From contig OZ022500.1 of assembly GCA_963989385.1 (NCBI GenBank), forward strand, positions 76,504,289-76,568,288: a DNA stretch of 64,000 nt, given 5' to 3'. A program made the translations under genes and the position numbers. The notes under the pieces are model-generated. The model ran no database searches. It had not been told where the DNA came from and saw only the letters and a program-made list of their open reading frames with translations. The stretch comes from Ctena decussata. Taxonomy: Eukaryota; Mollusca; Bivalvia; Lucinida; Lucinidae. This document shows positions 1 through 9,095 of this stretch, piece after piece; position 1 is the first letter of the stretch; the number at the start of each line of letters is the position of its first letter.

Positions 1-800
1 TAATAATAAAAAACTTCAACTGCTCTCCTGTTTCATTTAGAACAAAAACTAAGCTATGAGGTTTAAATAATCATTCCAATTATTTTCAAACTGTGTTAAT
101 TTGTCATGGATAAGTGCAGTTTCTTTTTCAGTTTTTATTCTCATTGGCAAATATGATTTGAAATTGGGCAAAGCTGGTATTTGTTTTTTATATTTACAGC
201 TAAAAATGAAATATTAAGCTAAGAATAAAATAAAATTTTTAACTTGAGTTTCTGGTTTTTGATATAATGTATGTATTCCAAAAGTGATTGTTTTATAAAT
301 TTATGTTAATGTCTTTATCGTTTTCTCTTAGAAATCCAGATAAGTCTTTCCAAAATTTTTGAACATGTCTTCACTCCCAAAATAGATGTGAGACTGTTTC
401 AATTTCCATAGTACAGAACTCACACAAAGACGAACAAACAATATGGCATTTTGTTAAATAATAGTTTGTTGATTCGCATTAAGTATTTATATTGAAAGTT
501 TCGCAATTTTATGTCGTTGGTGGACTTTAACACCGATAAATATATAGCTTTCCAATTTAATTCAGTATCCGGAAATATATCTTCCCATTTAGTTTCTGAT
601 GTTTTTATTTCTATATTTTCTTTTTCTACAAATATATTATACACATACATATTTATCTTTTTTATCTTCAATAACCGGCTTAGTATGTTTACTTCATGCA
701 ATTGATTTAAGTTTTCTGTTTTTATTTTAATTTTCCACTGTATCGGTATGCTGTTCATAAGACTTACATATTGAAGAAAATCATTTGATAACAGTTATCA
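1..800 (-). pseudogene. LINE (L1-like) ORF2 C-terminal relic
   Basis: On the minus strand an open stretch from 758 to 420 reads as the C-terminal, post-polymerase part of an L1-like ORF2. Directly upstream in frame is DFLQYVSLMNSIPIQWK, the usual F-L-x-Y-x-S-L-x-x-x-I-P-x-x-W-K block; then come a W-x-x-x-F run and Y-L-x-R-I-N. After a frameshift near 420 the frame continues as CEFCTMEIETVSHLFWE then a stop, where the zinc-knuckle-like C-x2-C...H-x-F-x-C motif would have its last Cys. Further down (about 330-10) more LINE-tail-like peptide survives between stops. The coding region is broken by at least one frameshift and several stops, so this is a dead 3' fragment whose 3' end lies beyond the window start. 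The family assignment is from motif memory; clade-level placement is uncertain. Confidence 0.72.
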
Positions 801-3119
801 GATAAGTAAAAATTACAAATTTTATCTAAATTATGTATGGAAACACCTTTATTTTTATACAAGGGAGACAATTTTAACAAAACCACCAGTTGCTTTCCTG
901 GAATGTGAACGCCGCTATCAACGAGGGCTGCCCTCTGAGAGATAAATCCCTTCGTTTAAAAATCCTATTTCCCTTCAAGAAGAGAGACAATGACTTTCAG
1001 ATGAAAGTGATCTCCCTTGGAGACTTATTCGGACAACTTAGGGTGTATGGGTTCACCTCCGTGTGTTTCGACCATTGTTGCAAAGGGGAACAATGTTCGG
1101 GACTTCCTGTTTCCCATTCAAGGGGCACATAATGTTGAATCAACATTGATTCAACCTTGTTTCAACGTCATGACGTTGAATCAAGGTTGAATCAATGTTG
1201 ATTCAACGTTGTGCGCTTACCCTGGAGGAAGAAACCATTCCAAAATAGGGACTTGATCTACTCTAAATGGAAAGAATTTGCTCCTAGAGGAGCACATTCT
1301 TTCTTTCAGTAGACGAGCCGAATTGAGAAGGGAGAAAAAAATGAACTGGGCAGAACTGCATCCTCTGAAAGTGTACCTATCCATCTTATATCAACATCCT
1401 GATTATTTTTTTATTTTTTGACCTTTGAGAATAGAGGATATGTTATGAGAAGTCAGAAATTTTCGATTGCTTTAGTCTTTAATTCTAAATTATCGCTTTT
1501 CAACCATTCGACCATTTTTGATACTAATACTCATTAATTAGTAAATTACTATATGCTTCTCTCTGGCTTTCAAACCAAATATTGTCAGGGCCACTGATGA
1601 GACTTGAAGTGCCGAAACTTCCAAATATGGTCCATGTTGCTTCTTTCGAATGTGTGCTCTGCTCTTGGAGGAAAGCTTATAGATTTTAATTAAGGTAGAC
1701 GAATAGTGAATAAAAATATTGGTGGGGCATTTATTTCATTATACCAGCTGAATAACCAAAAGGGCTATAAAACATTTGGATAAGAAAAGAAAATTTTTCA
1801 CCGTTTTGTTTTCCTAAAAAACAAACTTTTGTATTTATACATACTTTTTTTTTACACATTTTCCATTAAAATTCATGTCTCTAGCACATGGATGCACTTT
1901 CATTTTTGCAAATCATATTATCTTTAATATAGGGTATTTGAAACAAACTGGTATGAAAAATTGCAATTATCTTGATAATAAGTATATTTTTACATTTTTT
2001 AAAAAAATGCAAGAAAATTGAATTTCATGAAAAACGTCATGAAAAATATATTCAATCGATGGGGCATGCTTATGCATATTGTTTTAGTAAAACTTACATT
2101 GTATGATACAGAATAAAACAAAAAAACAAACATTTCACCGTTTTGTTTCCTAGAAAAACAATGTTTAAGTTAAAAAATATCCCCAAAAGGCTGCCCAAAT
2201 ACTGCACCTGCTGCAAGCACAGCCTGTCCTTGCCCTGTTATTTATATTCCTGTTGTTCCGAGTCTTCCATAGAGTAATGCCTCAAAAATGCGCAGATGGA
2301 ATTGAAATTGTAAAGACCTTGATCATTCTGGTTCCTAAGAAACAGTCTGATCACGGTTTCCACTGTTTGTACAGACGTATCTGCCCGAAAACTTAGGATC
2401 TTTATGGTAGACATTGTAAGTGTGTATATATTCCATACCTGATTGATTTCACCATGAACAATAACTCTGTTATATGTTTTAACAAGTCAATACAGAGTTA
2501 TTGTGAATCTAAATACCTTAAAATATCATAGCGAGAATGTGGCAAAGTAGCAACATCAAAGACTAAGCATCAAGGCAAACCTTTAAACCCTATCAGTATA
2601 GGCCTACCTACCGCTCATCTATTATAGGTTTTGGTCTGCAAGGGAATACATTTTGTGCCCTTACAACGATGTGAAATATCACATATTCGTTAACGTAGCA
2701 CTTAGAGCATTCAGGCATGGCTGTTGTTTGCTAACTTTGCAGTCAGGGAAAGTGAAAGCAGCGAGTCTAAACTTCATGGTTTCTGTAATATCGGAGCTCT
2801 GACCAGTTCACTGTCAGTTTCAGTCTGCAAAACCTTCGCAGACTGAATTGACAGTAAAATGGCCAGGGTTTGTAACATGGTCAGGGCTTGTATATAGCCC
2901 AAGTCAAAGCGTCCCCAGTAAAGTGTTTTCTACCTGTTTTCTTTTTTTAAATAGAAATAAAACTTAAGAAGATTTTGATCACAAACTATGCCCTAAAAAG
3001 TAACGTCTGAAGTAATTGACCGCACATCGTTCAATTTTTGCATGTCCTTCATTTGGGAAAAGTAAATTGACCAACAATCACTAGGAGAATGTTAAACGGG
3101 ATAGTCCTAAATGAAAAAA
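801..3119. other. AT-rich non-coding stretch, no gene seen
   Basis: Apart from the fold-back at 1125-1216, no recognisable gene or element is seen. A short direct repeat (TTTCACCGTTTTGTTTTCCT-like) occurs near 1797 and 2132. Around 2795-2860 a local inverted sequence (cagtctgcaaaac / gcagactgaattgacagt) can fold. An 80-codon open frame at 890-1132 has no recognisable domain and ends inside the fold-back. Confidence 0.5.
1125..1216. mobile_element. Short fold-back MITE (GTTGAATCAACATTGATTCAAC type), copy 1
   Basis: A near-perfect palindrome of about 92 bp. The left arm gcacataatgttgaatcaac mirrors the right arm ending gttgattcaacgttgtgcgc, and the centre is CGTCATGACG. A second member of the same type is at 32418-32524. 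The two share the motif TTGAATCAATGTTGATTCAAC in both orientations. Confidence 0.7.
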
Positions 3120-3129
3120 GAACTCCGCG

Positions 3130-4110
3130 GAATGCGATGTCTCGCCTGCTGGCGCTTTGTCACAAAAAAGAGCTAAATCAGCAAAGATGTATGTATGTAC
3201 CAAGTTTCTTGGCTCTAGCCCTTATAAGTCATGAGAAACAGACCGAAACGCGAAAGCCTGACAAAAATTGCAAAGTCAGTCAACCGTAAAATTTTGGTAA
3301 AGACTCAATATTGATGATGACTTTGAGCTCTTCTCTTTCAGATGAATGCACGACCCAAGTTTCATGGCTCTAGATCTTAAAGTTTCTGAGAAACAGACCT
3401 AAACGGGAAAACTCGACAAAAAATTTCAAAGTCAGCCAAATGTAAAATCAATATTGATGATGGCTTTGAGATTTACTCTTCCAGATGTACGCATGAACCA
3501 CGTTTCCTGGCTCTAGCCCCTATAGTTTTTGAGAAAATGATCTAAAAGCGAAAACTCGACGAAACATTGCAAAGTCAGTCAACCGTAAAATGTAGGTGAA
3601 GACTTGATTTATGATGGCTTTGAGATTTGCTTTTCCAGATGCACGCACGAACCAAGTTTCATGGCTCTAGCCCTTATAGTTTCTGTGAAAATGACAAAAA
3701 AGCGAAAACTCGACAAAAAATTGCAGAGTCAGTCAACCGTAAAATGTAGGTCAAGACTCAATATTGAAGATGGCATTGAAATCTACTCTTCGAGATGTAC
3801 CCATCAACCTAGTTTCATGGCACTATCCCTTACAGTTTCTGAGAAAATAACCTAAACGCAAAACTCGACAAAAAATACAAAGTCAGTCAACCGTAAGTCA
3901 AGACTCCATATTGATGATGGCTTTGAGATCTACCTTTCCATATGTACGCATAAGCCAAGTTTCATGGCTCTAGCCCTTATAGTTTCTGAGAAAATGACCT
4001 AAACGCAAAAACTCGACAAAAGTTTACGCCGACGACGACGCCACCGACGGTGACACCGGAAAAGCAATACATATGTCTCGCCTCTGCTTCGCAGGCGAGA
4101 CAACAATTTG
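3130..4110. mobile_element. Pearl-like element: six ~150-bp tandem units between GTCTCGCCTGC ends
   Basis: The phrase tggctctagcccttatag recurs at 3210, 3365, 3508, 3662, 3818 and 3965, giving about 150-bp units. Each unit also carries 'aaactcgacaaaaaattgcaaagtcag'-type sequence and 'gatgatggctttgagat'. The array is bracketed by 'atgtctcgcctgctggcg' at about 3139 and 'gcttcgcaggcgagacaac' at about 4087, i.e. inverted GTCTCGCCTGC-like ends. The last unit runs into a GACGACGACGCC stretch (4030-4050). Tandem core units of this size between short terminal sequences are the plan of the bivalve pearl/CvA-type and Helitron-derived tandem elements. That family assignment is inference. Confidence 0.65.
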
Positions 4111-4310
4111 CTATGTGCCGTCTCATCCGGATCCGTTGCTCCGACAGTACAATGCGCTTATGCAGTCTGTTCTTGGGCATTTTTTCGAAATATTGAACGG
4201 ACCATAAGCCAATATGCAGTCCTTATCGGATTGGCCTCTGATACAGCAGTATATAACGAAAAGCAGTGGCCTTTCTGAGTCTTCAACATGAAACACCTGA
4301 ATTTTCAATT

Positions 4311-4547
4311 GAGCCGCGACACGACAAAACCAACAAAGTGGTAAGTGCGCCCAGCGCAGACACAGATCAGTCTGGGTATCCGCCCAGTCTGATCAGAGTC
4401 TTCGCTGTCCGCATGGAGGTAGCTTAGAACCTTAGCTACCCTTTCAGTGCACTGCAAAGACTCTTATCAGAGTGGGCGGATGCCCAGGCTGATCTAAGTC
4501 TGCGCTGTGCGCACAACCATTTTGTTGGTTTTCTCATGTCGCGGCTC
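4311..4547. mobile_element. 236-bp GAGCCGCGACACG MITE, copy 1
   Basis: Full-length copy (237 bp). Terminal inverted repeats start GAGCCGCGACACGACAAAAC and end ...GCGGCTC. The flanking 4-mers are AATT and CATT, an imperfect target duplication, so this copy looks older or its edge has mutated. General structure of the family: a GAGCCGCGACACGAGAAAAC end, then a GC-rich arm with a local hairpin (cagcctgggcatccgcccag), a central AGCTACC/GGTAGCT region, and the mirror image. It has no coding capacity. Confidence 0.9.
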
Positions 4548-5046
4548 CATTAGAGTTGACTCTCGTTTCCTCAAACACTGATATCTCAACATGGATAACT
4601 TTTCACGCCACCCTTTAAAAATTGATAAGCGATATTCGTGAATCAGACAGGTAATGCAATACACTAAGAGGTATTGGACAGTCCTCATGTTCTTTTAATT
4701 CTATTTTTCTTTGTAATCACATTCATTTTCCGTGTTCATTATGAGACTGTCTACGCCACTTGGAGTAAAGTGTGAATTACTATTGGATATCAACATGCGG
4801 CCAGCGTAGAAAATCAGCGTGCTAATCGAAATTTTCCAGTTTAATTAGGAAGAAAAAAAAGTGCCGTTAATCTTTTACATTTTCGATTAGCGCCCATATT
4901 TTCTGTGCTGCCCGCACATATTGATGTCCAATAGCATTTCACACGTCACTCATAGCGGCGTAGAAAAATGCGGACAGGTATCCTCTTATATCACAGAATA
5001 TAGTTTGTACACATTTCTTATTTTTCTTTACATTTCAGCTCCTGTT
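4548..5046. other. Non-coding, nothing recognised
   Basis: AT-rich unique-looking sequence. No open frame here has recognisable protein character. Confidence 0.4.
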
Positions 5047-5120
5047 ATCTCAAACTACTGGTATCGCAAAGTAAATTTTCTGGGACCAGAAAATTTACTT
5101 TGATATCAGTAGTTTGAGAT
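5047..5120. repeat. Perfect-stem hairpin (~35-bp arms)
   Basis: atctcaaactactggtatcg is mirrored by the sequence ending cagtagtttgagat around a tiny GACC loop. The stem includes AAAGTAAATTTTCTGG / agaaaatttacttt with only one or two mismatches. It could be a minimal fold-back element. Confidence 0.75.
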
Positions 5121-5439
5121 GAAGTTCAATTTTGAGATATTGGGAGTTGACTGTACGTATACCTATATTAGTGTTAACCACACTCGGACAGCCCACTCTG
5201 AGCCCTAAAGCATACACTGGGTAATGCAAACCCATTAGACACCATGCCTGCCTTTTCGTCTCGATAAATACAAAATTCGCCGGTCCATCGCTAAATCACT
5301 CCGTCGGCGGAACTCGTAGCTTAGCCTTGGTGAGTTAAAGTCCTACATTGCCTGATGGTTGATGACTAAGCGTATGCATGCAGACAGGCTAGGTTTCAGA
5401 ATTACATCTAATGGGGCCTCTAGGAAGTCAAAAAGCATT
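5121..5439. other. Non-coding, nothing recognised
   Basis: No gene, repeat or hairpin of note was seen in this interval. Confidence 0.4.
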
Positions 5440-5632
5440 ATAATAATAATATGGCAAGTTTCATATCATACCCCCATATCAACCCGGGCCTCTCATACCG
5501 GCCTTCGACTCCCATATTGGCCCGAGGGCCGAAAGGCGCTAGGGCTGACATAGGAGTCGAGGGCTGATAAAGGATGGGAGTCGAGGGCTGATAAAGGGTA
5601 TGACTGGAAAATTGCCATATCATAATATATTT
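5440..5632. mobile_element. Fold-back element with AATATGGCAA ends
   Basis: The ends aataatatggcaagtttcat and gaaaattgccatatcataat are inverted. The arms continue with catacccc / gggtatg. The right arm contains a short tandem duplication of 'gggagtcgagggctgataaa' at about 5538 and 5575. Confidence 0.65.
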
Positions 5633-6099
5633 TCATTGTGAACAAGTTTGCTGTTTACCAAATCTATACTCAGTCGTGATTCTAGTGTATTTTATTCAGC
5701 CAGTAACAAACTGCTTTGAGCGGCAAGCCAGTAACGAACTCTGCCTGCCCTTGAGAGCCTTGTCGTCATTTAAATGAAATGCTTTACGTTGCGCTTTACC
5801 GAAAATCCAAATACTTATTTAAAGCAAAGTTTTATTTACCAGTATGGTGCACGTACAAAGGGGGTATCTCGTCATAGGGCGTGATGAAGATTTTGGCTAT
5901 TTTTAAAGTGATATGGGGTTTGAGATATGTACTCCCGATTCAGGCATAAAAGTCTTGCTTGCATGGCATATGTAAAACGAACGTATTTTGAAAACAATTT
6001 TTACATCTGATAAGCGACTGACGATATTGTTTAACATGTTCACATAAGATTCTTCTTGAAATCATGATCACGCTGTGTGAAACATTTCAAAAGCTAAAT
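5633..6099. other. Non-coding, nothing recognised
   Basis: AT-rich intergenic sequence with no supported feature. Confidence 0.4.
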
Positions 6100-6335
6100 G
6101 AGCCGCGACACGAGAAAATAAACAAAGTGGTTATGCGGCTAGCGCAGACTCAGATCAACCTGGGCATCCGCCCAGTCTGATCAGACTCTTCGCTTAGCGC
6201 TTAAAGCGTAGCCAAAGGTCAAAGCTAGCTTCATGCGGACAGCGAAGACTCTGGTCAGACTGGGCGGATGCCCAGGCTGCTCTGAGTCTGCGCATGACAC
6301 ACAATCACTTTGTTGGTTTTCTCGTGTTGCGGCTC
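6100..6335. mobile_element. 236-bp MITE, copy 2
   Basis: Full 236 bp. The flanking 4-mers are AAAT (left) and AATT (right), one base short of a perfect duplication. The central region reads 'gcttaaagcgtagccaaaggtcaaagctagctt'. It lies 24 bp upstream of a short sequence (about 6345-6405, 'gtgccaggagtgtgcaac') that recurs inverted at 47385-47440. Confidence 0.9.
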
Positions 6336-6419
6336 AATTGTGTATACGGAGTGCCAGGAGTGTGCAACTATGGATACGCTCCGCTGAGCCTCCTGGAGAA
6401 CATTATTATGAGAAATGAT

Positions 6420-6723
6420 GACAACAACAAGAACATTTTATAAAATATTGATAGAACGAAGTGAAATCTCAAGAAATAAGTTTTATCACACCATTTACGC
6501 CGAGGCATTTGTTTCAATAAATATTAAATATAAAACAAGTACATACAATTGTCTTAAAGACACATATATTTTGATATGTATGAACAAAATTTAAAATATA
6601 TTGGGGTAAATGAAATACAGATAAATTTTTCCCGTAATTTTCTAAGAGGTAAACAACTTTCGGATGTGGTTATAGGTCCCTGAAGATCTTCCACTTAAAA
6701 TGGATTTACAATTATATTCCAAG
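6420..6723. other. Non-coding, nothing recognised
   Basis: AT-rich; no supported feature. Confidence 0.4.
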
Positions 6724-6860
6724 GGTAAACAGTGCAGACCAAGTTCAGACTGATCCTTCTAGATGAGAGTCTACAGGAGCTGTCTGATCATAGTCTGCAC
6801 TGTTTGCCAATCCATCTGTATATGTTGAACGTATTACTGCATTTTGAAGCCATAATAATT

Positions 6861-7074
6861 GAGCCTCAACACGACAAAAACAACAAGGTGGCTGTGCGCC
6901 CAGCGCAGACTCGGTTCAGCCTGGGCATTCGCCCAGTCTGATCAGAGTCTTCGCTGTCCGCATGGAGGTAGCTTAGACCCTTAGCTACCTTTTAAGCCCT
7001 AGCGAAGAGTCTAAGCAGACTCTGAGTCTGCGCTGGGCGCACAACCACATTGTTAGTTTTCTCGTGTCGCGGCT
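6861..7074. mobile_element. 236-bp MITE, copy 3 (internally deleted)
   Basis: Starts GAGCCTCAACACGAC and ends at GTGTCGCGGCT. About 22 bp of the right arm (the gactgggcggatgcccagg part) is missing and the last base of the end is altered. The flanks are AATT and AATA. It is inserted in repeat R and lies just downstream of peptide gene 1 in that gene's orientation. Confidence 0.85.
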
Positions 7075-7078
7075 AATA

Positions 7079-7084
7079 TTTATT
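7079..7084 (-). promoter_or_regulatory. Candidate polyadenylation signal AATAAA for peptide gene 1
   Basis: The plus-strand TTTATT reads AATAAA on the minus strand, about 86 bases past the TGA stop of the gene at 7170-7451. It lies at the border of the MITE and repeat R, so transposon-derived sequence may supply the 3' end. A single hexamer is weak evidence on its own. Confidence 0.4.
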
Positions 7085-7169
7085 TCAGGACAATTACGGT
7101 AACCGTTATTATTTCAGGTGTCCCAAAGTTAAGATTTTTTTGGACATCCATTCACTTTAAGTTGTCTGT

Positions 7170-7451
7170 TCAGATGGCATGAGGTGTTTTGCATCTGCAC
7201 CATTTTCTCCCAACTCTTCCCTCTATTTGCACACAGTTTCCACCTTCTAATTTACACAGCCCCGGTAGATGAGATTTGCAGACAGCTGGTAGACTCCTAT
7301 GCTGTTTCTGAGATTTGTCAACACAGGTGTTTGTTTTCGTTCGATATCGGCACAATCGTAGTTTTCTTCTGGCTTCGATTTCTTCGACGATTATCGCCAC
7401 AACCATAAATACTATCGCTAGAACGGTTTTTGGTTTTGTTGTACCAGACAT
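7170..7451 (-). CDS. Secreted cationic seven-cysteine peptide, paralogue 1
   Basis: 93 residues. The start chosen is the ATG at 7451 (MSGTTKPK...), because the reading frame upstream crosses a splice acceptor (TTGTCTTACAG, AG at 7468-7467) only 15 bases before it. Residues 10-22 form a hydrophobic core (VLAIVFMVVAIIV) and EEIEA closes a signal peptide with likely cleavage after Ala27. The 66-residue mature part begins RRK, has about 17 Lys/Arg against 3 Asp/Glu, and holds seven Cys spaced C-X8-C-X14-C-X7-C-X6-C-X11-C-X-C. With the gene at 39150-39431 it is colinear without gaps over all 93 residues, and 34 of 66 mature positions are identical by my count. Seven Cys leaves one unpaired, which could mean an inter-chain bond. 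I do not recognise the family; it does not match defensin, big-defensin, myticin or macin spacing as I know them. A host-defence or signalling peptide is inference. The coding sequence lies in one exon. Confidence 0.85.
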   Translation of the reverse strand: MSGTTKPKTVLAIVFMVVAIIVEEIEARRKLRLCRYRTKTNTCVDKSQKQHRSLPAVCKSHLPGLCKLEGGNCVQIEGRVGRKWCRCKTPHAI

Positions 7452-7466
7452 GGTCACTTTAGGAAT

Positions 7467-7468
7467 CT
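7467..7468 (-). other. 3' splice acceptor in 5'-UTR of peptide gene 1
   Basis: On the minus strand a pyrimidine-rich run (TTCTTCTTGTCTTACAG) ends in AG, followed by ATTCCTAAAGTGACC and then the ATG. Paralogue 2 has an acceptor at the equivalent place. A leader exon must lie at higher coordinates, but I cannot locate its donor from sequence alone. Confidence 0.65.
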
Positions 7469-7499
7469 GTAAGACAAGAAGAATATAGATACACATATG

Positions 7500-8226
7500 T
7501 ATGTATGTGTGAATATGAATATTTTAGAATTTTGTTTTATACTCAGAGGCAAAAGAGCTTGTTGCTTGTTCATTTTTGTCTTATTTTGCTTGTACAGTTC
7601 AGAAAATCCGCATGTTAAATTTTCATCACAGTATCCTAAAATTTCTGAATGAACCGCTTGACATGGACATTAGAGGCACAAGTCGATTAACAACTTTTTC
7701 CACGTCCACTGTTGGGCGATACGATTTTGCTGTTTTTGATTTTTTGAGTAAGGTAGAGAAAATGGCAATGAAAGGAAGGATTCAATCGAATTCTACAACC
7801 CACAATGCTTTCATGTCAAATCAATATGACATATAACTTGTATATAATTACAATGTTGGCACTTGCAGACACTTGTGGCTTAATCCATTTATGTCTATTA
7901 GACTCATCTACCCTTATAAATTAGATGTATCCATTCATCATTTTATCATGCATCTGCTGCAAAATTCACCTGATAACAGTGGTATGCTAACATGATGTGA
8001 TATCATGTCACTTTAGAACTGCATTTGCGCGAATGTTATCAGGCGATGCCTAAAGATGCGATCTGTGAAGACGATTGGCTACATAGTGACGTTGGTCGTG
8101 ATAACAGCGTTCGATTGATTAAATGACGTAACCAACTTACGTCACAACGCATTCGCGACGTCAGCAAGTTCGTACAAAATACGTTTGCTTTTCATTTCTT
8201 TACGCCGTAAAATCTTCTAATGATGC
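7500..8226. other. Upstream region / probable 5'-UTR intron of peptide gene 1
   Basis: No open frame with protein character was found. 7970-8165 holds several tgacgt/acgtca-type words and short inverted bits (gataacagtgg...tgttatcagg), possibly a degraded fold-back. The leader exon and promoter of the gene at 7170-7451 should lie here or further upstream. Confidence 0.35.
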
Positions 8227-8229
8227 ATG

Positions 8230-8390
8230 ATAAATAGAAACTCATGATAGTGTCTTTTGATATCCAGTTTATCAGGCTCGACCAGAAATACGTCGGACTG
8301 GCTCGGCAAGCCTCGCCATTCCTACGCTGTTTCTGGTCTCGCCTGATAAACTTGATATCAAAAGTCACTAACATGGTATTCTCTATTTAG
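8230..8390. mobile_element. Fold-back element with AAATAGA ends
   Basis: The left arm 'ataaatagaaactcatgatagtgtcttttgatatc' pairs with the right arm 'gatatcaaaagtcactaacatggtattctctattta'. An inner stem ccagtttatcaggctcgacc pairs with the mirrored ggtctcgcctgataaac. The loop is GC-rich (8297-8330). Confidence 0.75.
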
Positions 8391-8641
8391 GGGTGTCTGG
8401 TGTATTTACGTTTTTCTTTATCCTTTTTTTTTTAAAAAAACACTGCTGAAAATTTTATGCAATTTAGTGTAGACCGTGAACAGAAATTTTCAATAATAAA
8501 ACCTGTAAAATTACTTTTGATTTTAAGCGTAATATTTTTGTAGATTTTTAACTATATATTCCCTGTTCCAATTACTTCGTTGCTTTCAACGTCAAAGGGA
8601 ACGATTTCCGACACATCTTTAGATTCTAGTAAAACAATTAA

Positions 8642-9091
8642 AGGTAGGTTCCTGGCCTAGCGATAAAAATTATGTTCACAAAATAATTTTGTCTTTTTCT
8701 GGGTAGTATTGACTTCTCTTATTTTTCTGAACTATTGCGACTGAGAAAATCGTCAGATGTTGTAGAAAATAGTCGTTTTCCGTTTGGTTTATTTTCTTTT
8801 GTTGGAATTTCAGTTCTAAAAATAAATATGTATATATGTCTACAAGTCCGCAGTTTCTGATGTCATTTGCCAACGGTTATTTTTCTTTTCGGCGCGAACT
8901 AAAAATAGAACTAACTGGTGTGCGAAGCAGAGTTAGGAAATCCCTTGCAAAACGACTTTTCTACGATTTTTTGATTTACACTTTTTAGTACTAGTGAAAC
9001 TTATTCATTTCCTCTTTATAAGTGCTTTCCAACAACTTGGATAAAAAAATCATCAAAATTATGATGCATTTCAAAGTAGAGGAACCTACCT
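8642..9091. mobile_element. TTAA-flanked MITE with AGGTAGGTTCCT ends
   Basis: TTAA at 8638-8641 and again at 9092-9095 brackets ends AGGTAGGTTCCT / AGGAACCTACCT (450 bp between). TTAA duplication is the hallmark of piggyBac-type transposition. No transposase open frame is present. The flanks just outside (about 8570-8630 and 9405-9480) are themselves weakly inverted (ttccgacacatc / ggatgtcggaa), suggesting it jumped into an older fold-back. Confidence 0.75.
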
Positions 9092-9095
9092 TTAA

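Larger units (their letters stand above)
6724..7140 (+). repeat. Dispersed repeat R, copy 1 (split by MITE copy 3)
   Basis: The left part (6724-6860: 'cagtgcagac', 'agtctgcactgtttgcc', 'catctgtatatgttgaa', 'ttactgcattttgaa') and the right part (7085-7140: 'caggacaattacgg', 'ttatttcaggtgtcccaaa') match the order seen uninterrupted at 32030-32235 and MITE-interrupted at 29000-29435. The 214-bp gap is exactly the MITE at 6861-7074. It may be SINE-like or the relic of a longer element; no RNA polymerase III boxes are clear. Confidence 0.6.

Noticed and set aside
890..1132. 80-codon frame as a gene
   Set aside because: Contains two CxxxxC-like pieces but no domain, and ends within a fold-back repeat.
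7170..7451. Assignment to big defensin, macin or other named bivalve peptide families
   Set aside because: Seven cysteines with C-X8-C-X14-C-X7-C-X6-C-X11-C-X-C spacing match none that I know; kept as unassigned.
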